Source of the DNA: Bernardetia sp. ABR2-2B
GTDB taxonomy: Bacteria > Bacteroidota > Bacteroidia > Cytophagales > Bernardetiaceae
Direction: 5' to 3'
Assembly: GCF_037126435.1 (NCBI RefSeq)
Contig: NZ_CP147020.1
Span: forward strand, 4,291,001-4,355,000
Length of the DNA: 64,000 nt
Shown here: piece after piece, positions 27,019-37,687 of the stretch
Position numbering within the stretch: the stretch's first letter is position 1
How the letters are laid out: each line of letters starts with the position of its first letter
Notes under the pieces: generated by a model
The model's database searches: none
Seen by the model: the letters and a program-made list of their open reading frames with translations, nothing else
Told to the model about the DNA's origin: nothing
Translations under genes and position numbers: made by a program

Positions 27019-27957
27019 CTAAACCCAATCAATTCCTTTTTTCAAAAGTGATAATGTTCGCTCTTCTTCACTTCCTTTTTGTGGCTCGTGTGCGTATTGC
27101 CAGTTGGCTTCTGGAGGAAGGCTCATCAAAATAGATTCGGTTCTGCCATTGGTTTCTAAACCAAACTTTGTTCCTCTGTCATAGACCAAATTAAACTCTA
27201 CATAACGTCCTCTTCGAATGCGCTGCCACTCTGTTTGTTCTTTTGTGAAGGGAAGAATTTTATTTTTATTCGCAATTTGAGTATAAATTGGTGCAAAAGC
27301 TTCTCCTACTTCTCGTACAAAATCCCAACGGTCTTGTTTCGTAATTCCATCAGTTTCTGTATTTACTTCTTTTAGATGGTCAAAAAATATTCCTCCTATT
27401 CCTCTTGTTTCCTCTCTGTGAGGAATGTAAAAATAATCATCTGCTTTTTTCTTAAATTCTGGGTAATAACTCTTATGGTGTTTATCACAAGCTGTCTTCA
27501 AAGACTGATGAAAGAATTTTGCATCTTCATCAAAAATATAATGAGGTGTAAGGTCTATTCCTCCTCCAAACCAGTAAATTCCGTTACTCATCTCAAAATA
27601 ACGAACATTCATGTGAATAATCGGAACAAGTGGGTTTTTTGGGTGCAAAACTATCGAAACGCCTGTTGCAAAAAAATCAGCAGGTTCTAATTTCATTAAT
27701 TGCAACATACGTGCAGGAGATTCTCCAAAGACAGCCGAAAAATTAACACCACCTTTTTCAATCAAATTTCCATTTTCAATAACACGAGATGTTCCTCCAC
27801 CTCCACCTTTTCGCTCCCAAGTATCAATTTGAAACTTTGATTTTCCATCGGATTCTTCTAAGGCTTCACAGATTCTACTTTGCAATCCTTGAAACCAAGT
27901 TGAGATTTGAGTTTTATGCTGCGTAAAATCTGTTGAGAGTTGTGTAGTTGTATTCAA
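27019..27957 (-). CDS. hemF: Oxygen-dependent coproporphyrinogen III oxidase
   Basis: HemF converts coproporphyrinogen III to protoporphyrinogen IX with O2 in haem synthesis. The family signatures are plain: DTWERKGGGGGTSRVIENG, FFATGVSIVLHPKNP, HMNVRYFE, WFGGGIDLTPHY, EETRGIGGIFFDHL and GRYVEFNLVYDRGTKFGLETNGRTESILMSLPP. At 312 residues it is full length. A TATTTTTG element lies about 40 bases upstream on this strand. The presence of the aerobic enzyme fits an oxygen-respiring organism. Confidence 0.97.
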   Translation of the reverse strand: MNTTTQLSTDFTQHKTQISTWFQGLQSRICEALEESDGKSKFQIDTWERKGGGGGTSRVIENGNLIEKGGVNFSAVFGESPARMLQLMKLEPADFFATGVSIVLHPKNPLVPIIHMNVRYFEMSNGIYWFGGGIDLTPHYIFDEDAKFFHQSLKTACDKHHKSYYPEFKKKADDYFYIPHREETRGIGGIFFDHLKEVNTETDGITKQDRWDFVREVGEAFAPIYTQIANKNKILPFTKEQTEWQRIRRGRYVEFNLVYDRGTKFGLETNGRTESILMSLPPEANWQYAHEPQKGSEEERTLSLLKKGIDWV

Positions 27958-27993
27958 GTCGTTTTTTTTTAATCCATTTATTTTGCTTTTCTA

Positions 27994-28001
27994 CAAAAAT
28001 A
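27994..28001 (-). promoter_or_regulatory. Candidate hemF promoter (-7 element)
   Basis: On the minus strand this is TATTTTTG, fitting TAnnTTTG, about 40 bases before the hemF start. No clear -33 element is seen. Confidence 0.4.
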
Positions 28002-28169
28002 AGAATTAATTTAGTGAGATAATAATGGCTAAGTAAATAAATAATTTCTTAAAGTTTACGGTATTGAGACAAAACCTTTGACCTACGACAACGATATAAA
28101 AAAACTTGTTTTTTGTGCTATGAACCTATCGTAATTTCTGTTAAGTATATAATAACTAAAAAGTTTTGG

Positions 28170-28177
28170 TATCTTTG
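28170..28177 (+). promoter_or_regulatory. Candidate promoter (-7 element) of the nrnA-like gene
   Basis: TATCTTTG lies 51 bases before the ATG at 28228 and is an exact TAnnTTTG match. The -33 region is weak. Confidence 0.5.
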
Positions 28178-28227
28178 TAACGTTTTTCCAATGAAATTGA
28201 AATCATTTATCAACTAAGCGTATTTGA

Positions 28228-29247
28228 ATGCAAAATTTAGCAGGTCTTTCAGAACTTTTAAGCACTCCTCAAAAGGTAGTCATTTTTCCACATCAACGCC
28301 CTGATGCTGATGCTTTAGGTTCTTGCCAAGCTTTATCTCTTTATTTACAAAAGAAAAATCATCAGACAACAGTTATTTCTCCTACTGAATATCCAAGTTT
28401 CTTGAACTGGATGGCTGAAAATGAAAAAGTAGTTGTTTATTCAGACAAAACTCATCAAAAAATTGAAAAACTAGTTTCAGAAGCTACTCTCATTTGTTGT
28501 TTGGATTTTTCTAGTCCAAATCGAACAGCTCCTTTGGATTCTTTTATAGAAAAAAACTCTGATACACCTATCTTGATGATTGACCATCATAGAGGAAAAT
28601 CTGATTTTGCTCATTTTGAATTATGGGATATTACAGCAGCAGCAACAGCAGAACTGGTTTATGACCTTATTTTATTGATGAGTGATAGAGCTTTGATAGA
28701 TATTCAGATAGCACAATGCTTATATGCAGGTATTATGACGGATACAGCTTCTTTCAAACATCCAAACACAACAGGAAAAATACATCGTATTGCAGCTGAT
28801 TTGATAGATATGGGTTTGGATTCTTCTTATGTCCAGCGTATGATTTATGATAGCAATACAGAAAATAGAATTCGCCTTTTAGGACATGCACTTTCAGATT
28901 GTTTGACTGTTAGACAAGACTTAAAGACAGCTTATTTTGTCTTAAAGCAAAAAGATACTCGTAAATACAACCCACAATCAGGAGATACAGAAGGTATTGT
29001 AAATTATGCTCTTTCTATTGAAGGAATCGAATTTGCTGCTATCCTTATTGATTATGGTAGTGAAGTCAGAATGTCTTTTCGCTCAGTCGGAACGTTTTCA
29101 GTTGCTGATTTTGCTCGTAATTATTTTGGTGGTGGAGGACATCACAATGCAGCAGGAGGAAGAAGCCTAGAGCCTGTCAAAAAAGTAGTAGAGCGTTTTG
29201 AAAAACTCATTGAAGAACACCGTTCAGAACTCACAGCCGTACATTAA
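28228..29247 (+). CDS. nrnA: DHH-family nano-RNase / pAp phosphatase (NrnA-like)
   Basis: This 339-residue protein has the DHH/DHHA1 layout of NrnA, which degrades 2-5-nt RNAs and linear pGpG/pApA, and in many members dephosphorylates 3'-phosphoadenosine 5'-phosphate. Metal ligands are in HQRPDADALGS, CLDFSS, MIDHHRGKSDF and GIMTDTASF. The DHHA1 RNA-binding motif is GGGGHHNAAGGRS. Its pAp activity would complement the APS kinase (cysC at 1626), whose product PAPS yields PAP, but that link is inference. It precedes the FKBP genes by 144 bases. Confidence 0.93.
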   Translation: MQNLAGLSELLSTPQKVVIFPHQRPDADALGSCQALSLYLQKKNHQTTVISPTEYPSFLNWMAENEKVVVYSDKTHQKIEKLVSEATLICCLDFSSPNRTAPLDSFIEKNSDTPILMIDHHRGKSDFAHFELWDITAAATAELVYDLILLMSDRALIDIQIAQCLYAGIMTDTASFKHPNTTGKIHRIAADLIDMGLDSSYVQRMIYDSNTENRIRLLGHALSDCLTVRQDLKTAYFVLKQKDTRKYNPQSGDTEGIVNYALSIEGIEFAAILIDYGSEVRMSFRSVGTFSVADFARNYFGGGGHHNAAGGRSLEPVKKVVERFEKLIEEHRSELTAVH

Positions 29248-29391
29248 TTAGTATTAAAAATTAATTTTCTATAAATCTTTTCTACTTTGGTTTTTATATT
29301 AGACCTTTGTAGGCTAGTTTTAATATAGTTTATTTTAAAATTCTTATTTAATTTAGTTATTCTAATCGTTATTTTATCTAAAAAACAAAAA

Positions 29392-30336
29392 ATGAAATCT
29401 CTTTTTTTATATCGTTTTATATTATTTGCTCTTGTTGGAGCTACTATGTGGTCTTGTAACTCAGATTCACTTAATCAAGAAAAAGAACTTGACGGAATCC
29501 GTTATATGCTTCGTCAGCGTGGAGAGGGACAAGCACTAACTGATTCTAGTACAGTTCAAGTTTCTATGAAAATCTATAATAGTACGGATTCTCTGCTTCG
29601 TGATACTTATACAGAAGATTTTCCTTTAATGATAGATTTGAGTGATTCAAACAATACAAAAATGGGTATTGTAAAAATATTAATGGAAAAAGGTAGAATT
29701 GGAGATAGTGTAACGATGTTTATACACTCAGATTCTATTTTTGTACAAGGACAGCCTCGTCCTCCTTTTATAGAAGAGGGAAGTTCTATCCGTCAAGAGG
29801 TTACTTTGATAAAGCATTTTACGCCAACAGAAGCTGCTGCCGAACAAAAAGCAATGCAACAAAAGTATATGGAGGAAATGATGAAGAAACAAGCTGAAGC
29901 ACAAGCAGAATCAGCAAAAATTTCAGCAGAACAGGTAGAATATATTGAAAATACCTATTTACCAGAAAAAGGTATTACAGATTTCAAGAAAACAGAATCA
30001 GGACTTTTTTACAAAGTAGATAAACAAGGAAAAACTGATATTCAAGCTGGGGATAAAGTAAAAGTAAATTATGAAGGTACACTACTTATGACAGGAGAAA
30101 AATTTGATTCTTCTTTTGATAGAGGTGAAGCATTTGAGTTTCCTATCGGACAAGGACAAGTAATAAAGGCTTGGGACGAAGGTATTCCTCTTATTGGTCG
30201 TGGAGGAAAAGGATATTTGTATATTCCTTCTAACTTAGCTTATGGCGCACAAGGTGCAGGTGGAACAATAGGACCAAACTCAATGCTTGTTTTTAGAGTT
30301 GAAGTATTAGACGAAGTAACTAAAGCTGGAAACTAA
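29392..30336 (+). CDS. FKBP-type prolyl isomerase lipoprotein with a degenerate N-terminal FKBP domain (paralogue 1)
   Basis: The signal peptide ends in a lipobox (ATMWSC). Residues about 35-145 keep FKBP-like strands (VQVSMKIYNSTDSLLR, FPLMIDLSD, KGRIGDSVTMFIHSDSIF) without the active-site aromatics, so this looks like a decayed FKBP domain. A charged Gln/Ala/Glu coiled coil follows (about 150-195). The C-terminal domain (about 205-310) is canonical: VKVNYEGTLLMTG, FDSSFDRG, FEFPIGQGQVIKAWDEG, IPSNLAYG and FRVEVLDE. It probably assists folding of exported proteins. It is the first of four consecutive FKBP genes. Confidence 0.9.
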   Translation: MKSLFLYRFILFALVGATMWSCNSDSLNQEKELDGIRYMLRQRGEGQALTDSSTVQVSMKIYNSTDSLLRDTYTEDFPLMIDLSDSNNTKMGIVKILMEKGRIGDSVTMFIHSDSIFVQGQPRPPFIEEGSSIRQEVTLIKHFTPTEAAAEQKAMQQKYMEEMMKKQAEAQAESAKISAEQVEYIENTYLPEKGITDFKKTESGLFYKVDKQGKTDIQAGDKVKVNYEGTLLMTGEKFDSSFDRGEAFEFPIGQGQVIKAWDEGIPLIGRGGKGYLYIPSNLAYGAQGAGGTIGPNSMLVFRVEVLDEVTKAGN

Positions 30337-30347
30337 ATTATCTAGTA

Positions 30348-30384
30348 GAAACTCTCAAGTAAATAAATTCATCTTGAGAGTTTC
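30348..30384 (+). terminator. Hairpin terminator between FKBP paralogues 1 and 2
   Basis: GAAACTCTCAAG pairs perfectly with CTTGAGAGTTTC across a 13-base loop, followed by a T-rich tail. It suggests that the four FKBP genes are not one uniform operon. Confidence 0.75.
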
Positions 30385-30432
30385 TATTATTTTTATAAAA
30401 AAAAATATTTTTACTGTTTAAAAATAAATTTT

Positions 30433-31365
30433 ATGTCTTTGTATCGTTTTATTCTAATTATCTTGATAAGTTGTGTTTCTTTTTCTGTAAATGCTCAAAA
30501 AAATAAACATGAAAAAGAATTTAAAGGTATTCGTTATCAATTACATACTAAGAAAAAAGAGCGTAAAAAAGCTCTTGTAGTTACAGATTCTAGTATCCTA
30601 CAACTTAGTATGCAGATTTATAACAATGCGGATTCTCTTTTGAGAAGTACAGAAGACGAAGATTATCCTCTCATTTTAGATTTGCGTGATAGCACAACTA
30701 GACAAATTCCGATTGTAGAAATTATGATGAAAGATGGAAGAGTTGGAGATAGTCTAACACTATTTATTCATTCTGATTCTGTATTTCAGAATGGGCAAAT
30801 ACGTCCGATATTCATTCCAGAGGGAAGTTCTTTAAGACATGAAATAAAAATTCTGAAAAATTATACAGCACAACAATATGCTACTAAGCTAGATTCTATG
30901 CAAAAAGAATACATGGAACAAATGGCAAAAAAACAACAAGAACAACAAAAGCAAAAAGAAATGGAAGAAAAATTAAAAGTGCAAAATCAAATGGATTATT
31001 TAGAAAAGACTTATTTTGTAGAAAAGGGAATCAAAAATTTCCAAAAAACAGAATCTGGACTTTATTATGTTATTGATGAGCAAGGGACACCTATCGAAAA
31101 AGGACAAATGCTAAAAGTGCATTATGAAGGAACACTACTTAACGGCAAAAAATTTGATTCTTCTTTTGATAGAAATGACCCAATTGAGTTTCCTATCGGT
31201 GTAGGTAGAGTTATTCAAGGTTGGGATGAAGGAATCATTTTGATTGGAAAAGGTGGAAAAGGCACGTTATATATTCCTTCTCATTTGGGTTATGGTGAGC
31301 GTGGCGCAGGAAATGATATTCCACCAAATGCAACACTTGTTTTTAGAGTAGAAGTTTTAAATTAA
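30433..31365 (+). CDS. FKBP-type prolyl isomerase, secreted, double domain (paralogue 2)
   Basis: This protein shares the architecture of the preceding gene: signal peptide (ending SVNAQ, without a lipobox Cys), a degenerate N-terminal FKBP-like domain (ILQLSMQIYNNADSLLR, YPLILDLRD, GRVGDSLTLFIHSDSVF), a Gln/Lys/Glu coiled coil (about 160-195), and a canonical FKBP domain (LKVHYEGTLLNGKKFDSSFD, FPIGVGRVIQGWDEG, YIPSHLGYGERGAG). The conserved Trp, Phe and Tyr residues of the isomerase pocket are present in the C-terminal domain. Loss of the lipid anchor suggests a periplasmic soluble counterpart of paralogue 1. Confidence 0.9.
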   Translation: MSLYRFILIILISCVSFSVNAQKNKHEKEFKGIRYQLHTKKKERKKALVVTDSSILQLSMQIYNNADSLLRSTEDEDYPLILDLRDSTTRQIPIVEIMMKDGRVGDSLTLFIHSDSVFQNGQIRPIFIPEGSSLRHEIKILKNYTAQQYATKLDSMQKEYMEQMAKKQQEQQKQKEMEEKLKVQNQMDYLEKTYFVEKGIKNFQKTESGLYYVIDEQGTPIEKGQMLKVHYEGTLLNGKKFDSSFDRNDPIEFPIGVGRVIQGWDEGIILIGKGGKGTLYIPSHLGYGERGAGNDIPPNATLVFRVEVLN

Positions 31366-31441
31366 TTTTAATCTAAAGAATGTATTTCCTATTCTACAAC
31401 AACTATTATCTATTTTCTAATTCCTATTTCCCCAAATTAAA

Positions 31442-31909
31442 ATGAAGTTATCAAAATATATTACAGTCCTTTTTATTGGATTTGTTTTATTTACAGCTTG
31501 TAAAAAAGAAGAGGAAAACCCTTCAAGCCCAGCAGAACAAGACCAAATCCTTCAGGATTATTTTGCTGAAAATAATATTACTCCTCAAAAAACAGAATCA
31601 GGGTTATATTATGTCATAGACGAACAAGGAGCAACCCCTATTCAAATAGGAGAAAGAGTAACTGTAAATTATGAAGGAAAGTTATTATCAGGAGAAAAAT
31701 TCGATTCTTCTTTTGATAGAGGAGAGCCTTTCTCTTTTACAGTTGGAGGAGGAGTTATAAGTGGTTGGAATGAAGGCATTCCTCTCATTGGAAGAGGTGG
31801 CAAGGGAACACTTTATATACCATCTCATTTGGGATATGGTGCAAGAGGTTCAGGAAATGTAATCACACCCTATTCTATTTTAGTTTTTAGAGTAGAAGTA
31901 TTTGAATAA
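31442..31909 (+). CDS. FKBP-type prolyl isomerase lipoprotein, single domain (paralogue 3)
   Basis: This 155-residue lipoprotein (lipobox in VLFTAC, Cys ~20) has only the canonical FKBP domain (about 60-155): VTVNYEGKLLSGEKFDSSFDRGEPF, GGGVISGWNEGIPLIGRGGKGTLYIPSHLGYG and FRVEVFE. It keeps the TESGLYYVIDEQG lead-in of the two longer paralogues, so it looks like their C-terminal half on its own. The hinge GWDEG is GWNEG here. It follows the second paralogue by 76 bases. Confidence 0.9.
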   Translation: MKLSKYITVLFIGFVLFTACKKEEENPSSPAEQDQILQDYFAENNITPQKTESGLYYVIDEQGATPIQIGERVTVNYEGKLLSGEKFDSSFDRGEPFSFTVGGGVISGWNEGIPLIGRGGKGTLYIPSHLGYGARGSGNVITPYSILVFRVEVFE

Positions 31910-31976
31910 ACTCATAAAAAACTCAATCTTCCGAACAACTACAAAAATAATTATTTCAAGTAAAAGTAAAATCTAA

Positions 31977-32486
31977 ATGAAATTATCAAATTATATTTTC
32001 TTGCTTTTTCCTCTATTTTCTCTGTTTTCCTCTTGTAATAATAATGAAATAGAACCTCTAATAGACGTAAATTTACAAGCAGAGCGAGAAGACCAAATTA
32101 TAAGGCAATATTTAGCTGAAAATAATCTTACTGCTGAAAGAACAGATTTGGGGATTTATTACATTGTTTTGGAAGAGGGTGAAGGAACTGCTACCCCAAA
32201 TAATGGAGCTAAAGTAGTAGTAAACTATACAGGAAAAGTCATTTATGGAAGACAGTTTGATAGCTCTTATGAAACTAATAATCCTTTAGAGTTTACTATT
32301 GGAGCAAGTTCTGTAGTGATAGGCTTTGAAGAGGCTGTCAAACAAATGAAGTTGAATGAAAAAACACGCTTTTTTATTCCATCTCGGTATGCTTACGGAG
32401 AGCAAGGAAGAACAACACAAGACGGAACACAAATAATTCCAACACTTGCAACTCTGATTTTTGATATTGAGTTAGAACGGCTTTAA
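31977..32486 (+). CDS. FKBP-type prolyl isomerase lipoprotein, single domain, divergent (paralogue 4)
   Basis: This 169-residue lipoprotein (lipobox in LFSLFSSC) has a more distant FKBP domain: VVVNYTGKVIYGRQFDSSYETNNPLEFTIGASSVVIGFEEAVKQMKLNEKTRFFIPSRYAYGEQG. The usual pocket Trp of GWDEG is replaced (GFEEA), and an extra TTQDG loop precedes the last strand. Because the pocket is changed, isomerase activity may be weak and chaperone activity more likely. This is inference. It is the last FKBP gene before the rpoB promoter. Confidence 0.88.
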   Translation: MKLSNYIFLLFPLFSLFSSCNNNEIEPLIDVNLQAEREDQIIRQYLAENNLTAERTDLGIYYIVLEEGEGTATPNNGAKVVVNYTGKVIYGRQFDSSYETNNPLEFTIGASSVVIGFEEAVKQMKLNEKTRFFIPSRYAYGEQGRTTQDGTQIIPTLATLIFDIELERL

Positions 32487-32512
32487 AGATTTTATAGAAA
32501 AACAAAATTATA

Positions 32513-32543
32513 TTTGAAACTGATAAAATAATTCTTATCTTTG
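32513..32543 (+). promoter_or_regulatory. Bacteroidota-type promoter of rpoB
   Basis: TTTG (32513-32516), a 19-base spacer and TATCTTTG (32536-32543) give an essentially perfect consensus promoter. The leader to the TTG start at 32969 is ~420 bases and has no convincing ORF or ribosomal-protein gene. Three TTCGTAA heptamers lie in it at 32903-32930. Confidence 0.75.
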
Positions 32544-32968
32544 CAAGATATTTTGGCTACAAAAATCTGTTTTTGGTTCTAATTTAAGACTAAATACTAA
32601 TTCAATAGTCAAAATATAGTATTATTCTTGTTTTTATTTGAATTTTATTCAGAATCATAAAAAGTATTCCAAAACTGTTTGAACTACTTCAATTCACAAT
32701 CATTTATTTAAGTCAGAAAAAATAAAACCGTAAAGTTTAATAAGGAGCTAATTGTTTGATTACTAAGACAACTCTTTATCTAATTTTAGGGATTTTTACG
32801 ACTGCAATACTTTTGAACAAACAAGAAAATATAAAAGGATAGTTTTAAAAAAATAAGATAAAGACAATTACAGACGAATATCAATTACATTTTACCTATT
32901 TTTTCGTAATTCGTAATTTTTAATTCGTAATCGACATAAATTTCGTTCACTCAAAACCTATACGAGCC

Positions 32969-35900
32969 TTGGCTACATTAAAACACGGCAGAATAAACTT
33001 TCGCAAAACGACCTCCATTTTAGAATATCCACACTTCTTAGATGTACAGGTAAAGTCGTTTCAAGATTTCTTCCAACTAGGTACTCCTCCTGAAAAAAGA
33101 ACAGCAGACGGACTCTATAAAGTATTTATGGAGAACTTTCCGATTTCTGATTCAAGAGATAACTTTGTTTTGGAATTTGTCGATTATATCATAGACCCAC
33201 CAAAATATTCAGTTCAAGAATGTGTTGATAGAGGTCTTACTTATGCAGTGCCTTTAAAAGCAAAGCTACGTTTACTTTGTAACGACGAAGACAATGAAGA
33301 TTTCGAAACCATTGAACAAGAAGTATTTTTAGGAAATGTTCCTGTAATGACAGAGCGTGGCTCTTTTGTTATTAATGGTGCAGAACGTGTAATCGTTTCT
33401 CAACTTCACCGTTCGCCAGGTGTTTTCTTTGCTCAAAGTAAGCACACTAATGGTACAAAATTATACTCTGCACGTATTATTCCATTCAAAGGTTCTTGGA
33501 TTGAGTTTGCTACGGATGTAAACAATATAATGTATGCTTACATTGACCGTAAGAAAAAATTCCCTGTTACTACTCTTCTTCGTGCTATTGGATATGGTAC
33601 AGATAGAGAAATTTTGGAACTTTTTGGTCTTTCTGAAGAAGTAAAAGCTACAAAGACAAATATTCAGAAAGTAGTAGGTAGAAAATTAGCTGCTCGTGTT
33701 CTCCGTACTTGGACAGAAGATTTCGTAGATGAGGATACAGGAGAAGTTGTAAGTATTACTCGTAATGAGGTGCTTTTGGAGCGTGATTCTGAAATAGAAG
33801 AGGAGCATATCCAAACAATCATTGATTCGAATACAGAATCAATCATTCTTCATAGAGAAGATATTAATATTAATGATTTTGCGATTGTCTATAATACATT
33901 ACAAAAAGATAATTCAAATTCAGAGAAAGAAGCAGTAGAGCAAATTTATCGTCAGCTTCGTAATACAGAAGCTCCAGACGAACAAACAGCTCGTGATGTA
34001 ATTCAAAGTCTTTTCTTTAGTGAAAAGCGTTATGACTTAGGAGAAGTTGGTCGTTATAGAATCAACAGAAAACTAGGTTTGGATTTAGAAATGAGTGTCC
34101 GTGTTCTTACAAAAGAAGACATCATTCGTATCATTAGACATTTGATTACTCTTATTAACTCAAGAGCAGTTGTTGATGATATTGACCACCTTTCTAATCG
34201 TCGTGTACGTACCGTAGGAGAGCAACTTTATAGCCAGTTTGGTGTTGGTTTGGCTCGTATGGCTCGTACTATCAAAGAACGTATGAACGTTCGTGATAAT
34301 GAAGACTTTAAGCCAGTTGATTTGATTAATGCTCGTACTTTATCGTCAGTTATTAATTCTTTCTTCGGAACAAATCAGCTTTCACAGTTTATGGATCAAA
34401 CCAATCCATTAGCAGAAATCACGCATAAGCGTAGAATGTCTGCTCTAGGACCGGGTGGTCTTTCTCGTGAACGTGCAGGTTTTGAGGTTCGTGATGTTCA
34501 TTATACGCACTATGGTCGTTTGTGTACTATCGAAACTCCAGAAGGTCCAAATATTGGTCTAATTTCTTCGCTTTGTGTTCATGCAACTGTAAACGGTATG
34601 GGCTTTATCGAAACGCCTTATCGTATTGTTAAGAATCAAAAAGCTACTGACCAAGTTAAGTTTTTAACAGCAGAAGAAGAAGATGAGCAAATTATTGCAC
34701 AAGCAAACGCAGAATTAGATAACAAAAATAAGTTTACTTCTGACCTTGTAAAGTGTCGCTTAGAAGGAGATTTTCCTTTAGAATCTCCAGAAAATATTAC
34801 ATATATGGATGTTGCTCCAAACCAAATTGTTTCGGTAGCAGCTTCTCTTATTCCATTCTTAGAACATGATGATGCAAACCGTGCCTTGATGGGTTCAAAC
34901 ATGCAGCGTCAAGCAGTTCCTTTATTGCGTCCACAAGCTCCAATCGTAGGTACAGGTCTTGAAAGACGTGTAGCAATGGATTCTAGAGCATTGGTAGTAG
35001 CAGAAGATGATGGAGTAATTGATTATGTAGATTCTAAGAAAATTGTAGTAAAATATAATTGGACAAGCGAACAAAAATTAGTAAACTTCGATAACGAATA
35101 TACTACTTATCAGCTTACAAAATTCCGTAGAACAAACCAAGATACGTGTATCAACTTACGCCCTATCGTTTTGAAAGGCGATAAAGTGAAAAAAGGTGAT
35201 GTTCTTTGTGAAGGATATGCAACTGAAAAAGGAGAACTTGCACTTGGTCGTAACCTTATGGTTGCTTTTATGCCTTGGCAGGGTTATAATTTTGAGGATG
35301 CAATTGTAATTTCTGAAAAAGTAGTAAGAGATGATATTTATACTTCAATCCACATTGACCAATTCGAACTTGAAGTTCGTGATACAAAACGAGGAGAGGA
35401 AGAACTTACTTCTGAAATTCCGAATGTAAGCGAAGACGCAGTTAAAGATTTGGACGAAAACGGTATTATCCGTATTGGTGCAAAAGTAAAAGAACAAGAT
35501 ATTTTGGTAGGTAAAATTACTCCTAAAGGAGAAACAGACCCTACACCAGAAGAAAAACTTCTTCGTGCTATCTTTGGAGATAAAGCAGGTGATGTAAAAG
35601 ATGCTTCTATGCGTGCTTCGGCTTCGCTACAAGGTGTTGTAATCAATACACAGCTTTTCTCTCGTCCTAAAAAGGATAAAGATATGCGTGCCAAAACACG
35701 TAAGCAAGTAGATGTTTTGAAGAAAGAATATAGCCGTGACCTTGTCGGAATGCGTTCGCAGATGATAAATAAGATGGCAGAGCTTTTAGAAGACAGAACT
35801 TCTCAAGGTATTGTTCATAAATATGGAGATGTTGTTTTGGCAAAAGATTCAGGTTTTAATACACAAAACATTGAACAAGCATTCTTCCCAAGCAAAAACG

Positions 35901-36832
35901 CATACCGTGATGAGAGTAACTATAACGTTCCAGAAGAAGTAAACTTTATTGCTGATGTAATATTGAAAGATTTTACAGAAGATGAAGATACAAACGAACT
36001 TTTGGCAGAGCTTGTAAAGAATTACAATCAAAAACGTAATGAAATTACAGCAGAATTCAAACGTCAGCGTTTTGCTTTAGAAGTTGGAGACGAACTTCCA
36101 GCAGGAATTGTAAAACTTGCAAAAGTATATGTTGCTAAAAAACGTAAACTTAAAGTAGGGGATAAGATGGCTGGTCGTCATGGTAATAAAGGAGTTGTGG
36201 CTCGTATTGTTCGTGAAGAAGATATGCCTTTCCTTGCCGATGGTCGTCCTGTTGATATTGTACTGAATCCTCTAGGTGTACCTTCTCGTATGAACTTAGG
36301 TCAGATTTATGAGACTATTTTAGGACACGCAGGTCTTAGAATGGGAACTAAATACGCAACACCTATCTTTGACGGAGCAACAGAAGAAGAAGTAGCGACA
36401 GAAATCAAAAAAGCAGGTTTACCAGAGTGGTGTAAAATGGAAGTTTTTGATGGACGTACTGGAGAAGCATTTGAGCAAACGGTTACAGTAGGTATTATGT
36501 ATATGCTGAAACTGGGTCACTTAGTAGATGACAAAATGCACGCTCGTTCTATCGGACCTTACTCACTCATTACGCAGCAACCTTTGGGTGGTAAAGCTCA
36601 ATTTGGTGGTCAGCGTTTTGGAGAGATGGAAGTTTGGGCATTAGAGGCATTTGGAGCTTCGCATATTTTGAGAGAAATCTTGACAATAAAGTCAGATGAT
36701 GTTCTTGGACGTGCAAAAGCATATGAGTGCATCGTAAAAGGTGATAATATGCCAGAACCAAACATCCCAGAGTCATTTAATGTATTGATACACGAACTTC
36801 GTGGTCTTGCTCTTGAAATTACATTAGATTAA
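32969..36832 (+). CDS. rpoB: RNA polymerase beta subunit
   Basis: This 1287-residue beta subunit carries the full set of conserved segments: [22 protein letters not shown]-type protrusion and fork motifs (seen as FVINGAERV and QLHRSPG), the rifampicin-pocket region [82 protein letters not shown] and the C-terminal [18 protein letters not shown] clamp. The rif-pocket Asp, His and Ser are wild type by sequence. The start is TTG; an in-frame TAA lies 46 bases upstream and no ATG intervenes. A strong terminator follows and rpoC is not downstream. Confidence 0.98.
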   Translation: MATLKHGRINFRKTTSILEYPHFLDVQVKSFQDFFQLGTPPEKRTADGLYKVFMENFPISDSRDNFVLEFVDYIIDPPKYSVQECVDRGLTYAVPLKAKLRLLCNDEDNEDFETIEQEVFLGNVPVMTERGSFVINGAERVIVSQLHRSPGVFFAQSKHTNGTKLYSARIIPFKGSWIEFATDVNNIMYAYIDRKKKFPVTTLLRAIGYGTDREILELFGLSEEVKATKTNIQKVVGRKLAARVLRTWTEDFVDEDTGEVVSITRNEVLLERDSEIEEEHIQTIIDSNTESIILHREDININDFAIVYNTLQKDNSNSEKEAVEQIYRQLRNTEAPDEQTARDVIQSLFFSEKRYDLGEVGRYRINRKLGLDLEMSVRVLTKEDIIRIIRHLITLINSRAVVDDIDHLSNRRVRTVGEQLYSQFGVGLARMARTIKERMNVRDNEDFKPVDLINARTLSSVINSFFGTNQLSQFMDQTNPLAEITHKRRMSALGPGGLSRERAGFEVRDVHYTHYGRLCTIETPEGPNIGLISSLCVHATVNGMGFIETPYRIVKNQKATDQVKFLTAEEEDEQIIAQANAELDNKNKFTSDLVKCRLEGDFPLESPENITYMDVAPNQIVSVAASLIPFLEHDDANRALMGSNMQRQAVPLLRPQAPIVGTGLERRVAMDSRALVVAEDDGVIDYVDSKKIVVKYNWTSEQKLVNFDNEYTTYQLTKFRRTNQDTCINLRPIVLKGDKVKKGDVLCEGYATEKGELALGRNLMVAFMPWQGYNFEDAIVISEKVVRDDIYTSIHIDQFELEVRDTKRGEEELTSEIPNVSEDAVKDLDENGIIRIGAKVKEQDILVGKITPKGETDPTPEEKLLRAIFGDKAGDVKDASMRASASLQGVVINTQLFSRPKKDKDMRAKTRKQVDVLKKEYSRDLVGMRSQMINKMAELLEDRTSQGIVHKYGDVVLAKDSGFNTQNIEQAFFPSKNAYRDESNYNVPEEVNFIADVILKDFTEDEDTNELLAELVKNYNQKRNEITAEFKRQRFALEVGDELPAGIVKLAKVYVAKKRKLKVGDKMAGRHGNKGVVARIVREEDMPFLADGRPVDIVLNPLGVPSRMNLGQIYETILGHAGLRMGTKYATPIFDGATEEEVATEIKKAGLPEWCKMEVFDGRTGEAFEQTVTVGIMYMLKLGHLVDDKMHARSIGPYSLITQQPLGGKAQFGGQRFGEMEVWALEAFGASHILREILTIKSDDVLGRAKAYECIVKGDNMPEPNIPESFNVLIHELRGLALEITLD

Positions 36833-36874
36833 ATTTAGCTAATACTTTCTAAGCATCTTAGAAAATTATATATA

Positions 36875-36913
36875 AAAAATCCCTTTTACTTATTAAAAGT
36901 AGAAGGGATTTTT
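36875..36913. terminator. Bidirectional terminator after rpoB
   Basis: AAAAATCCCTTTTACT pairs with AGTAGAAGGGATTTTT (one wobble) with A/T runs. It lies between rpoB and the convergent RDD gene and confirms that rpoB is not followed by rpoC. Confidence 0.85.
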
Positions 36914-36931
36914 CATTTATTCTAGTTTTTT

Positions 36932-37687
36932 CTAATCATTTGCTCCATTTCTAGTTCTAAAAATACTTTTCAAATCCATTGCTCTATCCATAATTCGTTT
37001 GTTGTTTCCAAAAAGAAGAATTATATCAATAACTAGAATAATAGTAAAAATAGCAGACACTAAGTTATTAGCTACTTTGAAAGAATTACCAAAACTATAA
37101 CTCAAATTATAAGCATATGTGCCAAAAACAGCTGCTAATCTAGGGATTCCGATAGGCGCATTTCGAAGAACCGACTGCCACCAACTAAGTCTGTTTTCAT
37201 TTCTTTCTTCTACTACTTCAATGTTCATCAAGTTCTTGCCTAAGCTCAAAGAACGCCCTTTGTACGAAAAATCTCTAAGTAAAAAATATGTCCAAAGTAA
37301 AGGAGAAAGTGTATAAGAGAGCAATACTTGTACAATCCAAATCAACGCTAAATCTATCAAAACACCACCCAAACGATGACCTGCACTTACTACATTTTGT
37401 ACCGTTTCATTGATTCTAAAATTCGAATTTACTCGGCTATAATACTCTGCCGAACGTTTTTTGAAGTGTCCTAAAGAGGTACTTTGAGGAATAGCAGGAA
37501 GTGTACGTGTTTGATTACAATGCCTATTTCCCAAATATGCCCAACTATCTGCATGAAAAGCCGATTTGCATTCAGCACAAAGCACTATTTTGTCTCCAGC
37601 TTCCAAAGTATCGCCTGTTATTGGGTCAATGCGTGATTGAGTCAAGAATTTTTCGTGTTTTCTAGGATGTAGTTGATGAACATTCAT
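36932..37687 (-). CDS. RDD-family membrane protein with an N-terminal RING/treble-clef-like Cys/His module
   Basis: Residues 1-60 hold a compact Cys/His module: DPITGDTLEAGD, Cys37-x2-Cys40, KSAFH with His45, a W-x-Y segment, and His56-Cys57. The rest is an RDD domain: GHRLGGVLIDLALIW with the Arg/Asp pair, a YKGRSLSLGKNLMNIEVV loop, and two further hydrophobic segments (about 190-225). RDD proteins are small transporters or exchangers. The N-terminal module recurs at identical positions in the protein at 49035-49871. It looks like a degenerate RING-type or treble-clef zinc site. I infer metal binding but cannot show it. Confidence 0.85.
   Translation of the reverse strand: MNVHQLHPRKHEKFLTQSRIDPITGDTLEAGDKIVLCAECKSAFHADSWAYLGNRHCNQTRTLPAIPQSTSLGHFKKRSAEYYSRVNSNFRINETVQNVVSAGHRLGGVLIDLALIWIVQVLLSYTLSPLLWTYFLLRDFSYKGRSLSLGKNLMNIEVVEERNENRLSWWQSVLRNAPIGIPRLAAVFGTYAYNLSYSFGNSFKVANNLVSAIFTIILVIDIILLFGNNKRIMDRAMDLKSIFRTRNGAND

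Noticed and set aside
35338-35694. Minus-strand ORF inside rpoB
   Set aside because: It is the antisense shadow of conserved rpoB codons, with Ser-rich low-complexity composition.
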